DNA from: Mytilus trossulus
Lineage: Eukaryota; Mollusca; Bivalvia; Mytilida; Mytilidae
Length of the DNA stretch: 64,000 bases
Assembly: GCF_036588685.1 (NCBI RefSeq)
Contig: NC_086382.1
Location: forward strand, 59,786,987 to 59,850,986
Reading direction: 5' to 3'
Shown here piece after piece: positions 1 through 13,744 of this stretch. The notes under the pieces are model-generated. The model had not been told where the DNA came from. It made no database searches and saw nothing but the letters and a program-made list of their open reading frames with translations. The position numbers and the translations under genes are program-made. Every line of letters begins with the position of its first letter. The first letter of the stretch is position 1.

Positions 1-3000
1 TAGGTGTTATCGTAGAATTGTATTCCTTAAACTTTAGCAACATTAAAGACTACAGTGAGGATTTCTTAAAACAAAATATGTACCTTCAAATGTTTTAACA
101 ATCAAAGTGGTTTTAAAACTAGCACAGTAAAAAAAATGGTTCACTGTTCCATAATCGATAACTTTAATCAATTTCCTGTAGAAATATACGACAACGTATA
201 GCAGGTGAAAAAATGTGTTATATAAGACTGATTTATATTATCGTAAATAACTAGGTTGTTAGGATGTTTGACACGCCTCAAAATGTTTAATATATCTTCA
301 AAGCCATAAACATTCAAATACACTAGTATTTTATTGTCTTTGTGTCTGTAATAAGTTAAGTTTTCAGTTTGCATGCAACATCTGGATTATAAGGCATCAA
401 TTGAATCATGGATTATATTTCAACAACAGTAACATAATCCGCTTTTTAACGCAAAGTAACAAGCATTAACTTATATTAGTAATTGAATTATACTCATATA
501 AGAACAATGAAAACTTACATGCATCAAGATATTTAAGTCAATAAAAATTATAAAAAAACAAGTTATAGAAGGCAATGGAAAAATCATAAAAACAACATAT
601 CTGCAAAACTAAACAGAATACTACAGATTATGAATCGCAACAGACCTGGGGTAAAACTTAGTTACTCCGATAGTGTATTTTGATCTATCAGAACAAATTT
701 AAAACTTCTATACCTAAGATTAATAATATTTTTTAGTAATCGATTTTTTTCTTTTAAAAAACAAAAAAATAGACGCTATCAGCTGTTTTTGCTTTTGGTT
801 GTTTTATATATCTTATAGTTGTTAAATATTCTCTTGCTGGGAAAACATCTAGGACATATTAAGACATCTAAATAGTTATGAAAAGTACCAGGTTTATGAT
901 TTAGAACGTGGAAATGTTAAGAGACTAGATATTTAGTGAATTGTATACCAATGTATATGGCAACGATTTTTATAGTTCTGTTTCAATGACAAAATATAAA
1001 AATCAACCGAAAGAAACATATAAGGTTCATCATATTATCAATGTGATTATTGAAACCCAGCAGCCACAACTGCGTAAACAAATTACAGACTTACAACACC
1101 ACTTACTAAAACATAAATAAATCTACAAAAAGGTGGCCTAGTTGATGATAAATCTGACTTAGTCGTCAACTTTATTTGTCGGAGATAGTAAATTGACAAG
1201 GACGCTGATAAAAAGTGTGTCTAGTTGATTGTACATAACGTGTACATATACAATTACTAGATAGAATACAATTTAGTAAATTATAAGTGCAAAAAAATGA
1301 AACACATTTTTTAAAACATCTCGCACCTCACGACAAAAATGCAACATGATCGACCGAAGTCAAAAATCCGAAAGCGGGAAGCATAAATACCCAGTCACTG
1401 CAAACATCCAAATGAAACGTGATTGTACAAAGACAAATAAAGGGAAAACTAAGATAGTTGTCGTCTTTCTTGAATAACGATTTATTTCGATTATAACTTC
1501 GGACGCATCTTGTTCATGTGGGTGCAACATTGAGAATATACAATATACAATATTTCATGATCCACTGCCATTTGTGTACGAACAAGAGAGATATTCTGGT
1601 GACATCTTATATTAATATTCTATATTCGGAGAGGAATTCATAAGTGTTATTCAGTTGTATGAAGCCCATTTTACTTCGAGTAAATAAAATATGGTTAAAT
1701 TGAAGATTATCTTTTATAAAACCTGCCATATGACATCAATGTCAAAACTCTTATACATGTATGAACAGTGGCAGATTCAAGGATAGGTTGCCAATGACGA
1801 TTAATGCTTATGAAAGGGGACATATTGTTTGAACATCCCTTTATGCTGAGTTGTAATCCCCTTTTCAAAATTTCTGGGTCCGCCCCTGATGTTATTAAAA
1901 GTGTCCTTTATAAGGCTCATGTTCATGGAAAGGTACATTGAAATATGTAAGGTTATTCAATTAGTTTTTTAGCACATAGGTGAAAACGTTTAAATCAACG
2001 TTAGTCAAAAATGTGTAGATGAGTGTAAATGGAACATATCAAATGAGTTACGATTTAAATTTTAACTTCCTTGTTGAAATTGAACTCAAACCTCTGCAGA
2101 ATTATAAATATTCCGGGATCTTTAATATTTTTAAATGCTGATAATACAATAGGAACTCGTGTTGTGTTGTGTAAAAATAAAAATCATGTTGCTAAGTACA
2201 TCACGCATTCACAATATGTCATTAAACATAATAAAAATGAACATATGAATATATCATATCTTGTAAAGTTTAATACTACTGACATTTTTTTTTGGAACAG
2301 TTTTATAGTTTAATCAATAGTTGGTGTAGAGGGCATGGCATAACAATAGCAATTTAAAGAAGAACAGTTTTGAAGACATAGAAAAATATCCTTTTTTTTA
2401 ATGTCAATGAATAAAAATACTTTTCTTTATTCCATGCTTGAATGAAAAAACAAGACAGAGCATTTATTAAGAAACAACATTGCCACGAGAGCAATGTACA
2501 TATACACAAAAGTCATGCCAAAATTTCCTTTTTTACCTTTAAAATCTAAATGACTCCATAACAACACGTCACCCACACTGATTTAAATTGAAAGGAAAGA
2601 AGCTTGTGTACGTTGATAAAACTGTTATAAATTTCAATGCAAAACACAAGAGACAGACTTTATACCATAAACCTGATTTCATAAAATAATGTAAACCTAA
2701 TCCGTTTCTCAGCCGACATAAATGAATTACCGTATTTAGAAGGACGTAGAGGACTTTTTTTTGTTGAATCAGTTTACTTATCATAAATTTTCATTCATGT
2801 GCAAAAATAAATAAAAGCAATTTTAGATTTTTGTTTTATTTCAAATCACACTAACGATATAATGATTTTTTCTAACTATTTGAAATTGGACATTAAGCAG
2901 TAACCAATCAATTAACAAATACAAAAGTAGTTTAACTCTATGATATTATACATTAAACAAGGTCGTTAGATGTAAATTTTAGTTATTGCAGCACTAGTTC

Positions 3001-6000
3001 TTATTATTAACATTACATAACACTAGACTAAAACATCTAAAACAAGTAGTGGTCATGAAACCAAAGATTGTAAAGATTCCATAAATATCTGTCATAGATG
3101 TTTTGAGTAATCATGAGGCATGTCTTGACAATTTTCTATCTTTATCTATTAAGGAGGCTTGCGGGTACCAAAACATCAGCAACAAATTAAACATTTGAGT
3201 TTTCATTACAATTGTTTTTTTCATTACGCTATTAGGTATTACTTCATAACATGGTACAAAAATCACCAAACAAATCGATTTGGTTTGGCCACACAAAAAA
3301 TGTTTATATCATTGAAAAAGCTCCAAACTATCTCCCTTTGGTGCAAACATGTCATTTTTTGACGTTTGAAAGGAAATATCTTTTTTAACTCATCGGTGAC
3401 CTATATTTTTATTATTGTTTTCAAACAAGCTATACATAAACTAAATAATTGTAAAATTTAAGCGGTTACTATAATTAAGTTCTTTTTTTATTTCGATATT
3501 ACCAATATTTCTCCTATTAGTTCAACAGACAAAACGGACATTTCCGAAAATGTATGCTTATTTTGGCGGCAGATTGTGAGCGTAAATGAACGGTGACCCA
3601 ATATATTTATTTTACATTTTTATTAGGTATAAGATAAAGTTTAATCATAGAAAAAAATAGCAAATTCCTATATTAGAAAAAAAAGTTGGTTTAGACCCGC
3701 GAGCCCCCTTAAAGTCCAATAACTATATGCGAGTACAAATGTGCATCTATTGTATATAACTGTTTTATATATTGCGTTATGTAGTAACGGATTAAAAAAA
3801 AAAACAACTTTATAATAACGATGTTTATTAAATCACCATAATGAGTATTTGATAGTTAGTTCTTATAAGAAGTACGTACACTCAGAAGACATAAATGAAT
3901 TACTTTCCTACATACTTGTCTCATTGGCTCTCATACCACATCATTTTCTTTTATCTATATTTTATATACTGTAACATATCTTTTATGGCTTACTATGCGG
4001 CGACCTTTAGTTTGTTCGCTTAACTACGTCAGGTGGTTGCTGTTTGTGAGTTATATTCTTATTTTATTATATTGCATAACACCAACTTTTTATCGATAAT
4101 AAGGGATATCTATATATGTGTAAATACATATATTTTTCGTTGTCACAACTATAATTAATTCGATAAATGAGATGTGACTGCGGACAAAAAACACCCTCCC
4201 ATTAATAATCAGTAATAGTCAAAAGGGTATACGAATGTATAGCACATCAGATTATAACTAGAACTTTACATTATTAACAATATATGTCGTTATAAATGCT
4301 GCTAATTGAAACTTCAAATATAAAACTATAACCAGCAAAATTAGAACGGATGAACAAATAAGGAACAGAAACGAAACACAATAACAACTTCAATTTAGTA
4401 TTTTAACTAGTTAGTAAGTTACTCAGTGAACATCAATTTTCCAGATGAAAAACAGAAATATAAGCCTGGTTAAATTATCAGTACAATTACACTGGTGCCT
4501 TGTACAGCCACTGTTTTAACACTGGTACTTGTTAGTTGTTGTGAGTCAACTTATTATGAATATATGATTATGTGATAGAGAATGACATCTTTACGACTTG
4601 ATCACAGTGAAAAGTGTATATATATTATATTTACTTCAAACTTGAAAGTACATTGCAATAATTTTTATTACATAGTTTTTGATTTGCGTCAAAGATGTCG
4701 TATATATTAAGTGGTATAAGAATTTTATTACGACCATGTTTCGATATTTCCCATAAATGTTATAAACTCCAAAGTTAAAGAAGGGTGCATTTAATAATGA
4801 TGAATACAATTTTGCACATCAAATCTGAAACAAATATTTGATACTGTTACATATGAATTATGAAAAAATACGTTTTTAGTAAATAAAAAAACTTGAAATA
4901 TTTGGCACGCATAAGTCCAAAATTCCACTTGTGTGAAAATACCTTTAAAATAAAGATTTAATAAACATGTGGAAATTGACATGTTAAGCAAAGAAAATCG
5001 TTATTATACAGATATTGTTTAATATAAGATATGAGTCAAGGCCTTAAACATGATCAAATATGGTCCCAACATTTACAGCTTTGAATACAAAATCTTGTAG
5101 CAAAGTATCTTTTGGGGTAAGGTGTATAAGTATATCTAAATAATAGTGAGTGAATTGGCAGTTTGTGCTGTACAAGAAATTTGGAACCTCATATTTAACA
5201 AAAAGTATTGATACTGATATTTGACCCCCGAGTTGAGATACAAAATGCAGTTTGACATAGGACTTGCCTACGACTCTGACTAGAGACAACTGTTTGTACA
5301 CAGAGGCGCGAATTCAGACGGGAGCGCATCTTGTGCTGATCCATTAAAACAGAAAAAAGTGTAATTTATAGGCAAAATTACAGCAAGTTTTTGTCATGAT
5401 ATAATGCAGTAACTCCTTAATCTCAGTAGAACCCCTCCATTGAACATTTTAAAAATACTGGACCTGCACCTGAAACTTCCCAATCCTTGGATAGTCTAGA
5501 TATTTTAGATATTAAGATATTGAAATGAATAGACCCCTATACTATTTGATTCCTTGTTTTACTGTGGAGGACATTATGGTCTTTATAAGATGTCCTCCTT
5601 ATGGACTAAGGGGGTGCTGCTTTTATTTGATTTAAACAAGGAGACGAGGAGACGTTAATGTAGTTATATCTGTATACACATACTTTCTTTGAATATGCTC
5701 TGACGATTCAGCAAATTATACATTTTTACCAATAATCATTAAAATCATTCCTTTCAAAAGACACGATATATTTGTAGTTTATTTCATGATAAAAGTTAGA
5801 ATACCGGAAATAATCATAATCACGAATACCTTTTATAATTTCATTTGAATATATATTTACCTACAAATACTTACCATTCTGATTAATCCGACAAGTTTGT
5901 ATTATATTATCGAATCCATTTTAGTTTTATCACAATATAGCTCCTTCCTTGTGCATCAATAAAATAATAAAGTGTCACAAAATAAACAAAATCAACTGAT

Positions 6001-6540
6001 AAAAACCTCTCAAATATTTCAAACGATTAAGAAATTTAAACTATATTGAACTTTGATAAGCGATATGTTCCTTCATTGAATCGATAACACGTCACAATAA
6101 GAAACATTACAATGTTATCTGAATGTCTGAAAATAAATGTCCTAGTCAGTGCTGATATTAAATTTGTATTAAATTCTTAATTTATGACTTCCTTGGTATA
6201 GGCATTCCTTTAAGTAATTGACATAACCTTATGATTATAAAAAACCTTAAACATTTTTCCTTAGATATTTGTCAATAGTATTCTCTTTCTAACAGTATTA
6301 CAACGAAACGCTAACGGAACTTAATAGAAATAAAGAAAACTTCAACGTGGATTTTTTTCTTTATTCAAAACAAATAAATATACTTATTAAGAAGTTACCA
6401 GGATAGGCACCCTTGTTATTCAGTCTTTGTGTCCATAAAAAAAAAAGTATACTTCAGAATGCTATTTAGTAATTTACCCCTCTTCAATCAAAGCATATAG
6501 TACTAGTGTCTCATAAGTCGTTTTCGGACTGCATCCTTTT
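1..6540. other. AT-rich intergenic stretch, no gene recognised
   Basis: I found no coding exon, RNA gene or clear transposon end here. Open frames are short and of low-complexity AT-rich composition. About 1770-1890 resembles a dispersed repeat (a segment ending in a 'gggtccgcccctga' motif). About 3910-3960 carries the isolated end of another dispersed repeat ('gtctcattgg' followed by 'ataccacat'), which recurs near 38.93 and 44.20 kb. Confidence 0.5.
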
Positions 6541-6580
6541 AATAAATGTTAGGTTCTTATGACTGTATGTATATTTATAT

Positions 6581-7941
6581 ATATACAACTCGTCTAAACA
6601 TCAACCCAACAATGTTAGATCTGTTAATTTGCTTTCGCAAATTTTTGGTTCTTCCCTCGCCGGGATTCGAACCCATGCTACTGTGATATCGTGACACCAA
6701 ATCGCCTGCACTACAGCCGTCCCGCTAGACCACACGACCACCTGGGCTCTCTTATAAAAGAGCTTACGGTGGGCATGTGTTACCTTTCCACGTCAGTTTT
6801 AATCTAGCGGCGTACTACAGTACATGATATATAAGGCATGAAGATGTTATTGTTACAGATCAGCTAAATTATCTATAGTAAAGGATCCTACAAATTAATG
6901 TAAGATACAGTCACAGAAAATAATTATATTCATAAGTACGTCTGAGTCAGTGACAACCCTACAACAGATGTATCCATCGGATCGCCATCAATGATGGTGA
7001 TACATGGCTGTGTACATAATGTATATACAACTCGTCTAAACATCAACCCAACAATGTTAGATCTGTAAATTTGCTTTCGCAAATTTTTGGTTCTTCCCTC
7101 GCCGGGATTCGAACCCATGCTACTGTGATATCGTGACACCAAATCGCCTGCACTACAGCCGTCCCGCTAGACCACAGGACCACCTGGGATCTCTAATAAA
7201 AGAGCTTTTGGTGGGCATGTGTTACCTTTCCACGTCAGTTTTAATCTAGCGGCGTACTACAGTACATGATATATAAGGCATGAAGATGTTATTGTTACAG
7301 ATCAGCTAAATTATCTATAGTAAAGGATCCTACAAATTAATGTAAGATACAGTCACAGAAAATAATTATATTCATAAGTACGTCTGAGTCAGTGACAACC
7401 CTACACCAGATGTATCCATCGGATCGCCATCAATGATGGTGATACATGGCTGTGTACATAATGTATATACAACTCGTCTAAACATCAACCCACCAATGTT
7501 AGATCTGTAAATTTGCTTTCGCAAATTTTTGGTTCTTCCCTCGCCGGGATTCGAACCCATGCTACTGTGATATCGTGACACCAAATCGCCTGCACTACAG
7601 CCGTTCCGCTAGACCACACGACCACCTGGGCTCTCTAATAAAAGAGCTTTTGGTGGGCATGTGTTACCTTTCCACGTCAGTTTTAATCTAGCGGCGTACT
7701 ACAGTACATGATATATAAGGCATGAAGATGTTATTGTTACAGATCAGCTAAATTATCTATAGTAAAGGATCCTACAAATTAATGTAAGATACAGTCACAG
7801 AAAATAATTATATTCATGAGTACGTCTGAGTCAGTGACAACCCTACAACAGATGTATACATCGGATCGCCATCAATGATGGTGATACATGGCTGTGTACA
7901 TAATGTATATACAACTCGTCTAAACATCAACCCAACAATGT
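6581..7941 (-). repeat. Tandem array of a 442-bp tRNA-like (SINE-like) unit
   Basis: The motif 'atatacaactcgtctaaaca' recurs at 6581, 7023, 7465 and 7907, exactly 442 bp apart, giving three full units and a truncated fourth. The copies differ by scattered substitutions and I saw no length change, so the amplification looks recent. On the minus strand each unit holds a pol III-type A box (TGGTCTAGCGG, complement at 6722-6732 in unit 1) and a B box (GGTTCGAATCC, complement at 6663-6673), spaced as in a tRNA with a long variable arm. The acceptor-stem halves do not pair, so this is a tRNA-derived SINE-like head and not a working tRNA gene. The family could be a molluscan V-SINE-type element; a library search would decide. 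Confidence 0.8.
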
Positions 7942-8409
7942 ATATAACTATATTTATATAAACGACGTTCACCAGATATACACCAGGTGTACTAAAGAAA
8001 TATTGACACCGAATGTTTGTAGCACAACATCGTAGCCACAAGTTAACAAATTGTTTTTCTGTGACGTATTAAATTTATATTCAGATCCATTTTGTTACAT
8101 CTTGTGATCAATTTTTATTTGGCAATCGTCAATGGCAGTCAGCAGGGTTAAAGAACATCAGTTGTTCGACCTGTTAGTCAAATGCGTTTTGTTTAAATAT
8201 ACTTTTTCACCTTTTTGGTCTTTTGGAAAATGTTGTTTGTGCTGTTTTTAGACCCTTCTACAACTATATTTATATATATAGATACTGTAATGGATGGTGA
8301 CACTCTAATAAAATAAATCTTATCTTATCTAGTACTCAAATAAATGAAAGGTCAACCTGTATGAAATAAGATTATGGCCTCAAAATGCATTTACACCTTT
8401 ATGCACTAT

Positions 8410-9180
8410 TATTATATAATACTAAAACACACCCGTGATATTGCGGGTCCGTGACTGAATTAAAGAATATAACTATGCGCAAGCCTTATTTCAGTATTAG
8501 TATTGTCATCTGATAAAATCATGCCGATTATTAGATACACAGGTGTCTTTGCTTTCAAATCTAAATCTTTCTGTTTGAACCCGACGAACTGGAACTTATC
8601 AATTATTGGTAATATTAATAATTTGGAAAACAAAAGGTCCTGGAATGGAGTATTATTTAATCAACAGCATTGTTCTATATTAGTTATAAATAAAATTGAA
8701 TTCTTTGATTCGCTGTTTTACGTCATGCCCGCTAACAAATTGAAAACTGTGCCTATAGGCCTAATTTTTTAGTTTTCGTATTGTTATCTTAGAAAGTCTT
8801 ACTGATTAAAATACTACAATAGGTAACAATTTGACAATTTAGTAGTGTGATTATGACCCGTGTATATAGCATATTAATCTTGAATACACCCTTTGGTGGT
8901 GCGCCTGTTAGATGCGGAAAGTGTACAAATAAGGTAATCGGTAACAGGTGAATATACTATTGGTATCGGTATCGGACTCGACCCGGAACTTTTTAATTAT
9001 TGGCAATAGCAATTATGTGGAAAACAAAATTAAGAGCCTGTAGTGGTGTAATTTTTAATCTACACCTTTGTACTATATTAGTTATATATAAAGTTGAAAT
9101 TTTTTATTCGTCGTTTTTACGTGATGACGGCTGACAAATTGGACCTCGTCATTTTAGTATAATAGATGTTTTTTTTGCAT
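8410..9180 (+). repeat. Dispersed repeat, ~750 bp, copy 1 (inverted partner at 35.2 kb)
   Basis: The block starts near 'acacccgtgatattgcgggt' and ends near 'aattggacctcgtcatttta'. The reverse complement of the same sequence lies at about 35210-35985. The element contains two related halves, each with the 'gaactggaactt / aattattgg' and 'tttacgt' motifs. No coding capacity is seen; the 89-codon frame inside it is repeat sequence. It is probably a non-autonomous mobile element, family unknown. Confidence 0.65.
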
Positions 9181-9221
9181 CGATCGTTAAACCTTTTATA
9201 ACAGGTATTTATCATGTATAC

Positions 9222-9242
9222 ATATATATATATATATATATA
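9222..9242. repeat. (TA)n microsatellite
   Basis: About 21 bases of uninterrupted alternating T and A, followed by a short TACACA tract. Confidence 0.9.
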
Positions 9243-10157
9243 CACATACACGTCTCAGGGTTACGATAAATGTAAAACAGGTTCAGACATAAAAATGCAT
9301 TATCAACAAATATACTCGTAACAATTACTCGTAACAATTTAAAGGAAATCTAATTTCTCCTTTCCCAAACAAAAACTATTTATTTTGATCTGATTTTATC
9401 CATAAAAAGGGATGTGCAAGTTGAACATTTGCATAACTCATATGAAAGCAATACTATCGAAGTTTTGAATTATTCCACTTTATGTAAACATTTATGGCTT
9501 ATCAACATTTGATTGGTTGAAACTTTCACGTTACACTGAACAAAACTGGATATTCCTCTCTGAGTATTAATTATTACACACTTTGTAAAAAGCAAGCGTA
9601 ACAAATGTACTGTACATTAATACCTTATGTTCAGACAGTCAAAAAGCAGCGGCAGTAGACTGACACATTGTTTCCATAGCTTATGAACATATAAAGATTT
9701 GTTCACTCTCAAAAAGTGAAGAAATGTTTTTGAGCGGTGAACAATTCTTAAGAATAAGTAAAGGAAAATAAATGTATTATTGTGTATCAGCTTTGAATCA
9801 CAGTTTTTGTTCTAAAGTATTATGAGCCGTCGTTCGGTGAGGAAGAAACAATGCTGCAATGTTATATATGTCATAAAGCTATCTTGTGGTTTTTTCTCAA
9901 CATTTTAAGAAACACGAATTTAGTTATTTTATCTCAATATGAAACTTATCATTATCAAACCTTTTGTTTTCTGGTCATTTATGTCTATGCTGTACAATAA
10001 CTTGTATACATGTGGATCTGTTGTGTTCTCCGATATTGTTTTTTAAATTTTATTTTTGCAGTAGGTTATTCTATTTTCATATGAACGTATCAATATATGT
10101 TTTCTTAGGTTTGAAACTATATCAACGTTTTGTTAAAAAAAAAACAAGTAAAATCAC

Positions 10158-10310
10158 AAAAATAGTGAACTCCGTGGAAAATTCAAAATGTGAAGTCCGT
10201 AATCAAATGCTCAAAAACATCAAACAAATGGATAACAATTGCCATATTCCTTACTTGGTACAGCCATTTGATGTAAACACTGGTGGATTGAATCTGGTTA
10301 TACATGACTT
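10158..10310 (+). repeat. Fragment of a dispersed bivalve-type repeat
   Basis: The motif order 'aactccgtggaaaattcaaa', 'atggataacaattgccatat', 'ttacttggtacagccatttg' and 'ggtggattgaatctggtta' is shared with 62700-62985 (same strand). Related pieces lie near 60020-60090 and 61260-61350. The short reading frame here belongs to the repeat and is not a gene. Confidence 0.6.
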
Positions 10311-10640
10311 TGTAAATCTTAAGATTTATTTATAAAAGTGAATAGATCGAATGCAGAATTGTCTAAAACGACCTCGAAGATAAGAACAACACAAAGAGGT
10401 AATTGAGAGGACATTTGCATAGAAAAAAAGAATATGAAGGAAATGATTTAAAGTTGGTTTCGTCACGAATGCAAGATCACCAAAAAACGAAAATTACCTT
10501 CTTTCAGCACGAAAATCCAATTAAAAATAGAGACACAATGCACAACGGCAATCCTTTATTAGCCTCAAAGTCTTATCTTGCATTGTTCATTGTTTATTGA
10601 AACCCTTTAATTTTCAGCTAACGTTTGGAAATATTGAATA

Positions 10641-10974
10641 ATGCGATTCGACATCTTATTTGAAAGTTTTGTTTTTATTGTGTGGTCTGTAAAGGCAAAT
10701 GAGACGGATTCCGATCTTTATATTAGGCTTCTGAAACTAGAAAAACTGTTTCAAAGACAAGAAATTCAAATGAATGACCTTACGGTGACTGTTGATCAAC
10801 AACAGAGAGAAATAAACCGACTTAATCAAATTATAGACTCGCGAAATGACGAGAGTATACACATGAATGTTGTGAACGTTCGTGAAAAGTCGCAATCTGG
10901 AGTGGATACTTTCCTAAATACAAGTGACACAATTAAACGAAGCAAATATAATGCGGAAAGACAAATCATCAGAT
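10641..10974 (+). CDS. C1q gene, coding exon 1 (signal peptide and coiled coil)
   Basis: Encodes 111 codons plus one base: signal peptide and heptad-like helical segment. It ends ...CAAATCATCAGAT before donor GTAAGT (10975-10980), phase 1. Only the first ATG of this frame puts a hydrophobic segment at the N-terminus. Confidence 0.88.
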
Positions 10975-11747
10975 GTAAGTATTATCTCCTCTTTTTTTTT
11001 AAATTCAAAAAAATGATTTTGTCACTAACTTGAATGATACACACAGTAATTAGAATATGCATTGTGTTAGTTTCTGCATTCGAGTTGATACTGTTTAGTA
11101 ACCACTTACTAATACGTAGACACATAAGGTTATCTATTTAGAAAACCAATTTATGGACAATATAACTATGTTAAGTTGAATAGTTTTTTAAATTGTTAAA
11201 AGGCAAACCAAAGTTATTATCAGCACGAAAATGTATAAAACTATTATTAAGAAGTTTTCATAATTATACATTTTTTAAATTTTCAGCCAAACGATTATTA
11301 GTTGGAGAAAACATACCAGCGCAGCCATCTACAATTGCTTTTTATGCTTACCTTAGTAAGGACGAATACAACATTGGAACGCACCATGGGCTAGTTTTTG
11401 ATGCTGTCATAACAAATTACGGAAATGGATACAATAAACATATCGGAGCATTCGTCGCACCACAGTCTGGAGTATATGTATTAGCTCTTACAATTTTTCC
11501 AAATAGGGGAACACTAACTGCAGTTCACATTTTACGCAATAGCGATGTTGTTGGTGATATATTTGCCGACATGAGAGGAACAAGCGTCTATACATTAAGT
11601 GGATCAACAGGGATAGCTGTCGTCACCATGAACAAAGGGGATTCCGCATCTGTAAGAACAAGTTCCGTCCATCCATCGACAGGCGCCTTTATCAGCGATT
11701 CAAACATGAAAACATCTTTTGCAGGTTGGAAAATTGGAGATTTGTAA
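10641..11747 (+). CDS. C1q domain-containing protein (complete coding region, two exons)
   Basis: Coding region join(10641-10974, 11287-11747), 264 aa. The N-terminus MRFDILFESFVFIVWSVKA is a plausible signal peptide. Residues ~23-80 are rich in charged and Leu/Ile positions (LYIRLLKLEKLFQRQEIQMN...), which fits a coiled coil. Residues ~112-264 form a C1q domain: it starts at SKRLLVGEN, has F-Y-A near IAFYAYLSKD, the FDAVITNYG segment, GAFVAPQSGVYVLALTIF, and ends SFAGWKIGDL. The intron is 312 bp, phase 1, with donor GTAAGT and acceptor TTTTCAG. A 'ttttcag' at 10611-10617 just upstream of the ATG suggests a further non-coding 5' exon. Family knowledge: secreted C1q proteins form trimers, and in mussels this family is expanded and linked to recognition of microbes and glycans. 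The ligand cannot be read from the sequence. There is no collagen stretch, as is usual for the coiled-coil mussel type. Confidence 0.9.
11287..11747 (+). CDS. C1q gene, coding exon 2 (C1q domain)
   Basis: Begins after 'aaattttcag' (AG at 11285-11286). The split codon T+CC gives Ser, and the frame runs to TAA at 11745-11747. It holds the whole C1q domain. The frame is open about 90 bases into the intron upstream, so the longer open frame starting at 11193 is an artefact. Confidence 0.92.
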
Positions 11748-11782
11748 TAACGTCTGATGAGGAAATCTGCATCTTTATATAA

Positions 11783-11788
11783 AATAAA
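11783..11788 (+). promoter_or_regulatory. Poly(A) signal AATAAA for the C1q gene
   Basis: AATAAA 36 bases after the stop codon; this implies a very short 3' UTR. Confidence 0.6.
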
Positions 11789-11799
11789 ATTAATCTGTT

Positions 11800-13740
11800 A
11801 AATCGTAATTGTACAGGTTATTCTGTTAAGTAATGTTTTAGAAAAGAGGATCGCAGGGGTGCTTTTCATGTTGAAGTTTAAATCATTAAAAGTAAAGAGA
11901 TAATATATGATTGCAATGAGACAATTTTTCACCAAATTAAATGAATTTTAACATTTTGTGCTTTGTGCTTTGTTCTGTATGTTCTTTGTTTCTCTAATTG
12001 CAATTTAATGTCGATTGAAGGAAAAGGAAAAGTTGTAAATGTGGAGGACACTATATTACGAAAAACAGTATATATTGTTCAATAATAACAAGTTGCTCTG
12101 ATCTGTCATATTTGGTAAATTATTTACAAAAACTTCAAACATAACTTTTAAATTGTGTGTTATATTATTTATATAAGTCATGAAAATTTAATAGCACATT
12201 TTTAGACAGAAGAATGTTAAAGTTACCAAACGTAGACTTCAATCTCAAGGGTCGAAAGACAGACACAATCAATGCCACAAAAAGACTAAAGGATCACTTG
12301 GATCTCTATGCAACTCCTACAATAACCATACTTCAACATTATAAAGTAGCATAGTATACATGATCAAACTATAATATTTGTTTTGTTCGTGTTATATTGA
12401 TTGTTTTGTTTTACTTAAATTATAACTTTAGCCTTTATATTTGGCTAAAAACCTTTAAAAAAAGATTAATTATAAAATCCTCATGTACGGGTAAGAGAGA
12501 AAGCATCATCAAATGCTTTGGTCAAATTGGCGTTTAATCCATCTTGTATGCCTGGTATGGAGAGGTAATGTTTGCTGAACACATTTATCATGGCATTTCT
12601 TCTGTTTTGTATTGCTGTCAACTTGTGTTTTTGACAATTTATGGGTCATTAACTGTAAAGATGTTTTTGGCATTTTTGAGATCTTAGATTACTGATAGTT
12701 TACAGCCTTTAAATTAGCTTTCTATCACCCTTTTCGATGAAACTGTCCGAACACGTTTTTTTTAGAAATCTTTATGTAAGCGCTATTACTTCTGACGACA
12801 AACAATATATTTACAGAAGAGGTCGTGACATCGCTTACGAAACATGTTATAATAATGCAACGTCGAACAGTAAAACAAAAGAGATGTGGTATGATTGCAA
12901 ATGAGACAGCTATCTACTGAAGTTCACATTTGTTAGATGAAAGCAATAATAGGCAACCTTACGGCCTTTGTCTTGAAGTATACTTACTAGGCGTAAGGTA
13001 TAAAGCGCCCATCAATTGTAGCGTCACACTCAGTTACATAATTCCTTTAGTATTCAAAATACATTCATCAAAATAGCAAGGTGTCTGTTCTTTAGTTCAT
13101 TAGTGGATTTTGAGAATCTTAGAGAATGCTTTAGATAACGATTTAGAACAGGAAATATTGAACTCGGCCGAATACATGTTCAATCTAAAATGTGCTTCTC
13201 CACGAACGGAATGTTAAGGAAGTCGAAAATGAAAAGAGTAAGGCCAATCAATACCGCAGCCGTCTTAAACTAGAATATGAAGTTAAGTTAAAAATCAACG
13301 TTTAAAAAACCCGAAAAGTCCTTTTCGAAAAAAAAAATTTACATTAAATCTTGCAATATTTTTCCGCAAAAATGTGCAAATAACTATCGTATGTTGTTTT
13401 AAAATTATGTTCTGCAGTTGCACCCATGTTGAATTTACATACGGCACCAATACTAAAAATTATATAAGGTAGAGGTTCAATTTTTTCGTGGTTTCTGAAA
13501 GGGGAATTTGAAAATTTTAGGCCAGCAAGAACACCAAAGTGAACAGGTAACCTTTATATATATTTAATCGTAACAAAACAAACAAGATCTCTTACGACCA
13601 TGTAGAGAACATTGCGGCAAATGTTGGTTCTATTTTGTTAGGTACTTTAGGGAGAAAAGATTCTAAGACGGTGGTATAGGTGTCCCCACCTGTCAGTATA
13701 CAGCGTATGATTGTCACAGATGTCACTGAGTTTAGCAGGG
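11800..13740. other. Intergenic, no gene; small repeat fragments
   Basis: No exon recognised. About 12882-12965 ('gatgtggtatgattgcaaat', 'gagacagctatctactgaag') is the reverse-oriented end of the dispersed repeat seen complete near 43.8-44.2 kb. About 12240-12300 ('gtcgaaagacagacacaatc') looks like a fragment of the repeat at 13745-14000. Confidence 0.45.
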
Positions 13741-13744
13741 ATAG

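Noticed and set aside
5044-5301. 85-codon minus-strand frame
   Set aside because: No domain, no flanking exon structure; probably chance.
6663-6732. A tRNA-Leu-like gene in each 442-bp unit
   Set aside because: A and B boxes are present but the acceptor-stem halves do not pair and there is no clear anticodon arm, so it is a SINE-like head and not a tRNA gene.
11193-11286. Start codon at 11193 for a 184-aa C1q protein
   Set aside because: This is intron sequence; the acceptor at 11285-11286 and the matching phase-1 upstream exon with signal peptide give a better model.
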